The notes under the pieces: generated by a model
Told to the model about the DNA's origin: nothing
What the model saw: only the letters and a program-made list of their open reading frames with translations
Databases searched by the model: none
Part shown: piece by piece, positions 58,837 through 64,000 of the stretch
How positions within the stretch are numbered: the stretch's first letter is position 1
Layout: each line of letters opens with the position of its first letter
Made by a program: the position numbers and the translations under genes
Assembly (NCBI GenBank): GCA_019637155.1
Contig: JAHBWE010000034.1
Span: 1 to 64,000, forward strand
Reading direction: 5' to 3'
DNA length: 64,000 bases
Source of the DNA: Labilithrix sp.
GTDB taxonomy: Bacteria > Myxococcota_A > Polyangia > Polyangiales > Polyangiaceae

Positions 58837-59448
58837 ATGCGCTTGCTCCGTCCCGTCCTCGCCACGTTCGCATCGTTCGTTGCCTGCTCCGCGCCCGGAA
58901 GCGCGCCGCCGCCAGCGAGCACGACGCCGGCGAACGCGCCGCCTGCGAGCGCGACGCCGGCGAGCGACGTGGCGAACGCCGACGCCGCGACGAACGCAGA
59001 CCCTTGCCGCGAGGGTGGCGACCTCGACGCTTGCGTCAAGGACGCGCTCGCGCGGCGGAAGGGCGGCGAGGGAGAGAAGAACACGGCGATCAACACCGAG
59101 CTGCTCGCGATCCTCGAGAAAGCGTGCGCGAAGGATCACGCGGCCGCGTGCGAAGGCGTCGCCGAGCTCTTCCAGGACTGGCAATACCACGCCGTGCGCG
59201 ACGACCCGAAGGCGGGCGTGCTCGCCTGGGACAAGGCTTGTCGCCTCGGGAACAAGCACGCTTGTTATCGCCTCGGCTTCTACTACGTCGAGTGGCTCAC
59301 GCATGGCTACGCCGTCGATGCGAACGGCAACGTCCGCGAGTACCGCCGCGCGGAGGACCACCGGCGCGGCGTCGCGCTCCTCCGCGACGCGTGCGCCGCC
59401 GGCATCGAGCGGGCGTGCGAGCACGCGAAGAACCCGCTCCCGCCGTAG
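58837..59448 (+). CDS. Sel1-like repeat lipoprotein
   Basis: 203 residues with lipoprotein signal LATFASFVACSAP (Cys17), Ala/Pro/Thr linker (repeats of PAS/ASATPA), and Sel1-type helical hairpins with paired Cys (LEKACAKDHAAACEGVAELF, WDKACRLGNKHACYRLGFYY, LRDACAAGIERACEHA). Such Cys-containing Sel1 repeats resemble Hcp/beta-lactamase-like proteins of Gram-negatives. Probably a periplasmic adaptor. Ends 5 bp before the convergent glycosyltransferase stop. Confidence 0.82.
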   Translation: MRLLRPVLATFASFVACSAPGSAPPPASTTPANAPPASATPASDVANADAATNADPCREGGDLDACVKDALARRKGGEGEKNTAINTELLAILEKACAKDHAAACEGVAELFQDWQYHAVRDDPKAGVLAWDKACRLGNKHACYRLGFYYVEWLTHGYAVDANGNVREYRRAEDHRRGVALLRDACAAGIERACEHAKNPLPP

Positions 59449-59453
59449 GGGCG

Positions 59454-61004
59454 TCAGCGATAGTGCTTCATGCGCGGCCACGCCTCGGTGAGCGATACGC
59501 GCGGCGCGCGGCAGACGTAGAGCGGCAGGTCGCGCTCGTCGGCACGCGCGAGCTCGTGATCGGCGCGCGTGGCTTCTTCCAGCGTGGGGCAGAGCTCGCG
59601 CAGCGCGTCGGTGGGATGGCCGACCCAGACGACGACGGAGGCGCGCGCGCGCGGCGGGCCCCAGAGCCACCAGCCGTTGTCGCCCGAGCCGACCGGTAGG
59701 CCTGCGTCGAAATGCTCGAGCGCGCTCGCTTCGCCGTAGTTCGAGGCGAGCAGGACGGCGTCGCGACGCTCCTCGTCGCTCAGCGCCGCGACGACGCCGC
59801 GCGCGGTCGCGGCGAGCTCCGGCCAGCCGTGCATGTCCGCGTAGAGCTGGGGCAGGCTCGCGGGGCGCATCTTCTCGCCGGTCCGCTGCTCGCCGAGGAC
59901 GCCGAGCGCACGCGCGTAGCGCTGGAACGCGGGGACCGGCAGCACCGGGATCGCCGCCGGCACGAGGACGAGCGCCGTCGCCGCGGCGAGCACGCCGTAC
60001 GCGACGGCGAGCCGGCGTCGCGACGTGGAGCCGGCGCCGAGCGAGCGCTCGAGCGCGACGCCGCCGGCGGCGAAGAGCCACGGCCACGCGGGGCCGAGGT
60101 AATAGACCTTCGCCTGCGTCGCGAAGACGAGCACGACGAGGAGGACGAGGGCGACGCCGATCGGACGGAACACGCGGCTCCGGAACAGCGAGACGAGGCC
60201 GGCGATCCAGAGCGGCGCGGACAAGGGATGGAACAGCTGGAGAAGCTGGGCGGCGAGACCGGCGGCGCCGTACGGCTCGTTCTTGCCCGAGAGCGCAGCC
60301 CGCGCGAACTCGCGCGTCGGGAAGTCGTGCTGCACCTGCCACGCGACGTGCGGCGCGACGAGGACGATCGCGACGGCGGCCGCGATCCACGGCTCTCGGC
60401 GCGTGAGGAGGCGACGCGACGGCGAGAGCGCGACGCCGATCGCCAGCGCGACGGCCGGCCACGACGCCGAGTGTTTGCCGAGGACGCCGAGACCGACGAG
60501 CGGGCCGAGCCAGACGAGACCGCGCGCGTCGTCGTCACGCAGCGCTCGCGCGACGACGAGCGCGATGCCGCCCCAGAAGAGCGGCTCGAACGCGTTCATC
60601 GTGTACACGTGCCCGACGACGAGATCGTACGGCGCCAGCGCGGTCGCGAGCGCGGCGACGAGCTCGGCGACGCGGCGCCCGCCGAACGTACGCGCGAGCT
60701 CGGCCGCGAGCACGATGGTGCCGGCCGCGGCGAGGGCCGCGAACAGGCGCAGCCCGACGAGCGAGCCGCCGCCGAGCGCCATGCCGGCGCGCGCGACGAG
60801 CGCGACGAGCGGCGGGTGATCGACGTACCCGAGCGCGAGCCGGCGCCCGCACGCGACGTAGTACAGCTCGTCGCGGAACCAGCCGTAGCGCGTCGCGAAG
60901 GCGAGGTGCAGCGCCACGATCGCGAGCGCGACGACGACGACATGACGCCGCTCACGCAGCGCTCTCGCGAGTGCGAGTGCGAGTGCGAGTGCGAGTGCAG
61001 TCAC
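59454..61004 (-). CDS. PMT/GT39-like membrane glycosyltransferase
   Basis: 516 residues from GTG 61004. The N terminus is VTALALALALALAR, encoded by a hexanucleotide repeat. About ten membrane segments carry the GT39/ArnT landmark WFRDELYYVACGRRLALGYVDHPPLVALVAR (DE acid pair in the first loop; split after Gly here for reading as WFRDELYYVACG and GYVDHPPLVALV), plus VLGKHSASWPAV and AWQVQHDFPTREF. The C-terminal 120 residues are periplasmic. Enzymes of this group transfer sugars from polyprenyl-phosphate to lipids or proteins. The upstream small gene ends 2 bp before its start. Confidence 0.8.
   Translation of the reverse strand: MTALALALALALARALRERRHVVVVALAIVALHLAFATRYGWFRDELYYVACGRRLALGYVDHPPLVALVARAGMALGGGSLVGLRLFAALAAAGTIVLAAELARTFGGRRVAELVAALATALAPYDLVVGHVYTMNAFEPLFWGGIALVVARALRDDDARGLVWLGPLVGLGVLGKHSASWPAVALAIGVALSPSRRLLTRREPWIAAAVAIVLVAPHVAWQVQHDFPTREFARAALSGKNEPYGAAGLAAQLLQLFHPLSAPLWIAGLVSLFRSRVFRPIGVALVLLVVLVFATQAKVYYLGPAWPWLFAAGGVALERSLGAGSTSRRRLAVAYGVLAAATALVLVPAAIPVLPVPAFQRYARALGVLGEQRTGEKMRPASLPQLYADMHGWPELAATARGVVAALSDEERRDAVLLASNYGEASALEHFDAGLPVGSGDNGWWLWGPPRARASVVVWVGHPTDALRELCPTLEEATRADHELARADERDLPLYVCRAPRVSLTEAWPRMKHYR
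60967..60996. repeat. Hexanucleotide microsatellite (GCGAGT)5
   Basis: Five exact GCGAGT units on the + strand, read as alternating Leu-Ala codons at the start of the glycosyltransferase. Copy changes add or remove two residues of the N-terminal hydrophobic segment without frameshift. Confidence 0.8.
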
Positions 61005-61006
61005 CG

Positions 61007-61273
61007 TCAGCGATAGGCGCCGCCGCGCGCGAGGAGTGGTCGAAGCAGCTCGAGCCAGCGGTCGCGGTGCTGGGCGAGCGTGCCACCGCGACTTCGGAGG
61101 CTCGAGCCGTGCACGGCGGCGCCGCGCAGCTCGCGGTCGGAGGCTTCGTCTTCGTCCACCACGGCGAAGAGGAGACACGTCACTCGTCCGAGGTCCGTTG
61201 ACGCCGTCGAATGGTGGTGCGCCATCGCAACCACGATCATCACCACGAGCGAAATGCGTCTCGAGCTCGACAT
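61007..61273 (-). CDS. Possible small protein upstream of glycosyltransferase
   Basis: 88 codons ending 2 bp before the glycosyltransferase start. An N-terminal hydrophobic segment (ISLVVMIVVAMA) with His-rich follow-up and a plausible second segment (VTCLLFAVVDEDEASD). Third-position GC is fairly high (about three-quarters), so coding is likely but not certain. No family. The 236 bp between its start and the peroxidase start at 61510 hold nothing I can name. Confidence 0.35.
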   Translation of the reverse strand: MSSSRRISLVVMIVVAMAHHHSTASTDLGRVTCLLFAVVDEDEASDRELRGAAVHGSSLRSRGGTLAQHRDRWLELLRPLLARGGAYR

Positions 61274-61509
61274 CGACCGATCGTTCCGGGAGCGTACATC
61301 GCTGGGGCATGCGGGCTCTTCCCATCGCGGGGAACGACCTGCAATTGCTGGGTGGGTCCATCAGACAGGGTGCCGCGTTCGTGAATCGGCTTGCGATCTC
61401 GCGTTGGTAGGGGGTGCGGCGATGGATGCATCTATCTCGACCGTGGGTGGCTCGGGGTTCGCTGAGGTCGGCGCGCCGCTCTTGGCCAATCCCACGCGGA
61501 GGCTCTCGG

Positions 61510-63591
61510 ATGCCATCGACGACTCGACAGAGGTCGCGACCGTACTTGCTCGGTTGCGCGCTCGCTGCTGTGGCTCTCGCCACGATCCATTGTGGTACCG
61601 GTGATGACGTTGCTCGACCCCCGACGATCGGGATCGTGAAACAGAAGGTCGTCGTCCCCGAGAACGCCCCACCTTCCCTGAAGACGGTGCCCGTGCCGCA
61701 GCCGTCGAACCTCGGGGACTTCGTCGCCAACGAGGCCGCCGCGATACGGCTCGGCAAGGCGCTCTTCTGGGAGATGCAGGTCGGCAGCGACGGCGTCACC
61801 GCCTGCGCGACGTGCCACTTCCACGCCGGCGCCGACGTCCGCACGAAGAACCAGCTCAGCCCCGGCCTGCTCAAGGCCCACACCGACGGGAGCTCGAACC
61901 CCGAGATCACGTTCCAGACGCCCGCGCCGAACCACCGCTTCGTCGTGAGCGACTTCCCGTTCCACAAGCTGTCGGACCCCGACAATCGCAACTCCACCGT
62001 GCTGTTCGACACCAACGACGTCGCCGCGTCGCAGGGCGTCTTCAGCCAGAAATTCCAAGCCCTCATCCCCGGTCTCCCGATCGACCTCGTCGTCACCACC
62101 CCCGACGCGGACGGGTTCCGCGTCGGGAACGTCAACGTGCGCCGCGTCGAGCCGCGCAATACGCCGACCGTCATCAATGCCGTGTTCAATCACCGGCAGT
62201 TCTGGGACGGGCGCGCGCAGCCCGAGTTCAACGGCGTGAACATCTGGGGAGCACGCGACCCGAACGCCTTCGTCTACAAGCGCGCTTCGAACGGCAACCT
62301 CGTCAAGACCACGGTGAGCCTGCCCAACTCGAGCCTCGCGTCGCAGGCGGTCGGGCCGCCGCTCAGCTCCTTCGAAATGACCGCCGACGGGCAGACCTTC
62401 CAGGAGATCGGCGACAACTTCGTCGGCTCGATCCTCGATAAGGCACTATCGCCGGCGCTCGGCCTCAAGCTGCTCCGCGCCACTGGCAAGAAGCTCGTCG
62501 GCGGCGGGCTGCGGCCGCTCGACAAACAGCGCGTCCATCCCAACGACAGCGTGCTCGGCGGCCTCAGCCGCTGGCCGAACAAGGGACTATCGACGGACTA
62601 CGAGGCCATGATCAAAGCGGCCTTCAAGCCGGAATGGTGGAATGGCAATCAGTACGTCCGCATCGAGTCGAACGGGTCGCGGACGATCAAGAACCCCGGT
62701 CTCGGCGGGATCCTCGGCGTGCTGTTCGGCGCGAACGACTACACGCAAATGGAGTACAATTTCTCGCTCTTCTTCGGAATCGCGATTCAGCTCTACGAGG
62801 CCACCCTCGTCGCCGACGATTCGCCGTTCGACAAGTTCCGCGACGGCGACGAGAACGCGCTCACGGAGCAGGAGAAAGAAGGAGTCGTGCTCTTCTCCGA
62901 CACCGTCCGCGTCCGCTGCATCAACTGCCACGGCGGCGCCGAGATGACGGACGCCTCCGTCGCGAAGGCGACGAGCCTCCCGCTCCGGCGCCGCGAGGGG
63001 AACATCCTCGATCGCGGCTTCAACAACATCGGCGTCCGCCCCACCTTCGAGGACCTCGGCCTCGGGAACACGGACTCCGTCACCGGCAAGCCGCTCGCCA
63101 ATTCTCGCCTCGCGGTGCTGGGGGAGCTCGACGATCCCACGCTCGTGCCGCCGATCGGACCGGACGACGTCATCGGCGTCGACGGATCGTTCAAGGCGCC
63201 GGGCCTCCGCAACGTCGCCCTCACCGGCCCGTACTTCCACAACGGCGGGCAGGTCTCGCTGCGGCAGGTCATCGAGTTCTACAGCCGCGGCGGCGACTTC
63301 CAGCCCATCACCGGACGCGAAGGGCCCATCTCGCCGCTCAACACGCCGAACCTCACCGAGAGCGAGAAGGAGGCGCTCGTCGCGTTCATGCGCGCGCTCA
63401 CCGACGATCGCGTGAAATACGAGCGCGCGCCGTTCGATCACCCCGAGCTCTTCGTCCCCGACGGACACCCGGGGAACGAGTCCTCCGTCACCAACCGCGG
63501 CGACGGCAACGCGACCGATTCGTTCCTCACGATCCCCGCCGTCGGCGCGAGCGGCAACGGCGCTGCGCTCACGTCGTTCCTCGGTCAATAA
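61510..63591 (+). CDS. Di-heme cytochrome c peroxidase-like lipoprotein
   Basis: 693 residues from ATG 61510 (MPSTTRQRSRPYLLGC); the preceding codons are not conserved-looking. Signal with ALATIHC lipobox. Two heme c motifs: CATCH (Cys99-His103) and CINCH (Cys470-His474), with GKALFWEMQVGSDG before the first and LRNVALTGPYFHNG (a distal or axial-ligand region) near the end. This is the MauG/cytochrome c peroxidase type, but longer than usual (330-450) because about 200 residues are inserted between the hemes. It probably reduces peroxide or oxidises a protein or aromatic substrate on the outside of the cell. Confidence 0.87.
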   Translation: MPSTTRQRSRPYLLGCALAAVALATIHCGTGDDVARPPTIGIVKQKVVVPENAPPSLKTVPVPQPSNLGDFVANEAAAIRLGKALFWEMQVGSDGVTACATCHFHAGADVRTKNQLSPGLLKAHTDGSSNPEITFQTPAPNHRFVVSDFPFHKLSDPDNRNSTVLFDTNDVAASQGVFSQKFQALIPGLPIDLVVTTPDADGFRVGNVNVRRVEPRNTPTVINAVFNHRQFWDGRAQPEFNGVNIWGARDPNAFVYKRASNGNLVKTTVSLPNSSLASQAVGPPLSSFEMTADGQTFQEIGDNFVGSILDKALSPALGLKLLRATGKKLVGGGLRPLDKQRVHPNDSVLGGLSRWPNKGLSTDYEAMIKAAFKPEWWNGNQYVRIESNGSRTIKNPGLGGILGVLFGANDYTQMEYNFSLFFGIAIQLYEATLVADDSPFDKFRDGDENALTEQEKEGVVLFSDTVRVRCINCHGGAEMTDASVAKATSLPLRRREGNILDRGFNNIGVRPTFEDLGLGNTDSVTGKPLANSRLAVLGELDDPTLVPPIGPDDVIGVDGSFKAPGLRNVALTGPYFHNGGQVSLRQVIEFYSRGGDFQPITGREGPISPLNTPNLTESEKEALVAFMRALTDDRVKYERAPFDHPELFVPDGHPGNESSVTNRGDGNATDSFLTIPAVGASGNGAALTSFLGQ

Positions 63592-63648
63592 CGGCGCTGC
63601 GGACGGACGCCTCTACCGCTCGGCGACGGACTGCGCTCTCCTCGGCGC

Positions 63649-64000
63649 ATGACCGACGGTATCCGGGTAGAGACCTTCGTGCGCGCTTCGGCGCAAGCCG
63701 CCTTCGACTGCTTCGTCGTGCCCCAGCGGCTGACGGCGTTCTGGCTCTCCTCCGCCAGCGCGCCGCTCGCCGCCGGGGCGCGCGTGCGCTGGGAGTTCCT
63801 CGTGCCGGGCGCGACGGACGAGGTGGAGGTCACCACGTTCGAGCCCGCGCGCCGGCTCGCGGTGCGCAGCAGCGACGGGAGCACGATCGTGTGGACGTTC
63901 GACCCGCGCAACGTCGCCGGCGTCGGCGGCACGGTCGTGACGGTGGAGCAGACGAACATGCCCGGCGCGGAGAAGGAACGTCTCGAGACGGCGGAGGGCT
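63649..64000 (+). CDS. SRPBCC (AHSA1-type) protein, partial
   Basis: ATG 63649 opens MTDGIRVETFVRASAQAAFD and continues 117 codons without a stop to the window edge. Features: RVETFVRASAQAAFDCFVVP, FWLSS, GARVRWEFLVPGATDEVEV and VWTFDPR with VTVEQTN. These fit the START-like hydrophobic-cavity fold of AHSA1/SRPBCC proteins, often found with ArsR-type genes. C terminus beyond the window. 57 bp after the peroxidase stop. Confidence 0.75.
   Translation, partial: MTDGIRVETFVRASAQAAFDCFVVPQRLTAFWLSSASAPLAAGARVRWEFLVPGATDEVEVTTFEPARRLAVRSSDGSTIVWTFDPRNVAGVGGTVVTVEQTNMPGAEKERLETAEG

Noticed and set aside
61036..61410. Forward 124-codon frame
   Set aside because: Sequence is Arg/Ser-rich, lacks protein-like pattern and overlaps a more plausible reverse frame; no start signal.
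1..64000. Prophage, plasmid origin or insertion sequence
   Set aside because: No integrase, transposase, phage structural or replication gene, and no flanking target duplication was seen on either strand.

Overview
The window is a chromosomal segment of a very GC-rich (roughly 70%) Gram-negative bacterium. The best fit is a myxobacterium of the Polyangia/Labilithrix type; this is inference from gene content, since no rRNA is present. Supporting signs are many secreted lipoproteins, Hanks-type Ser/Thr kinases with PEGA and LysM partners, a trypsin-like protease with a MYXO-CTERM-like tail, a probable DUF6184 lipoprotein, two extended Cys-rich or HEAT-repeat lipoproteins, and GTG/TTG starts with 1-4 nt stop/start overlaps. 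About 62 protein genes, one tRNA-Ser(UGA) and two gene remnants can be supported. No phage, insertion sequence, CRISPR array or classical biosynthetic cluster is visible.

Layout. 1-6.7 kb: a Pro/Ala-rich protein running off the left edge, an SGNH hydrolase, and a forward group with an AlgI-type MBOAT acyltransferase, two membrane proteins and an anchored alpha/alpha-toroid protein; this looks like a surface O-acylation module. 6.7-7.8 kb: a gene-poor stretch bounded by two inverted copies of a hairpin element, with a 90-residue protein between them. 7.9-13.9 kb: a fused 2-aminobenzoyl-CoA monooxygenase/reductase, the ergothioneine pair egtB-egtD, and gluQ. 14-21 kb: a Cys-rich repeat lipoprotein with a formylglycine-generating-enzyme-like domain, then a reverse operon gpmI / PEGA kinase / LysM protein / kinase. 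21-29 kb: rnhA, then a tight forward operon for sugar modification and glycosylation (hexapeptide acetyltransferase, SDR, TMTC-like and YfhO-like membrane proteins, and a lipoprotein methyltransferase).

29-45 kb is rich in exported proteins: a histidine kinase with an AraC-type sensor domain, a periplasmic glutaredoxin-like protein, a truncated DOPA-dioxygenase-like gene, lipoproteins, a GH26 lipoprotein followed by a 32-bp tandem-repeat tract, a HEAT lipoprotein, a PHB-depolymerase-like esterase, a pyroglutamyl-peptidase-like lipoprotein whose nucleophile Cys is Ser, and, divergent from it, a stand-alone CULT (cereblon-type) protein. 45-52.4 kb: PAP2 phosphatase, a Crp/Fnr regulator with a matching operator, an Mpo1-like protein, xthA, an alpha/beta hydrolase, and a reverse operon methyltransferase / ArsR-rhodanese / AraC / VOC with an ArsR-type operator. 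52.4-64 kb: VOC protein, lipoprotein protease, HxlR with a divergent SDR-SnoaL pair, tRNA-Ser beside a lower-GC orphan gene, AlkC-type glycosylase, Sel1 lipoprotein, a GT39-like glycosyltransferase with a hexanucleotide microsatellite at its N terminus, a long di-heme peroxidase and a partial SRPBCC gene.

The least expected items are the CULT protein, the Cys-to-Ser peptidase homologue beside it, the 32-bp repeat tract, and the glycolysis-kinase operon. Functions are assigned from motifs read by eye; no database search was run.
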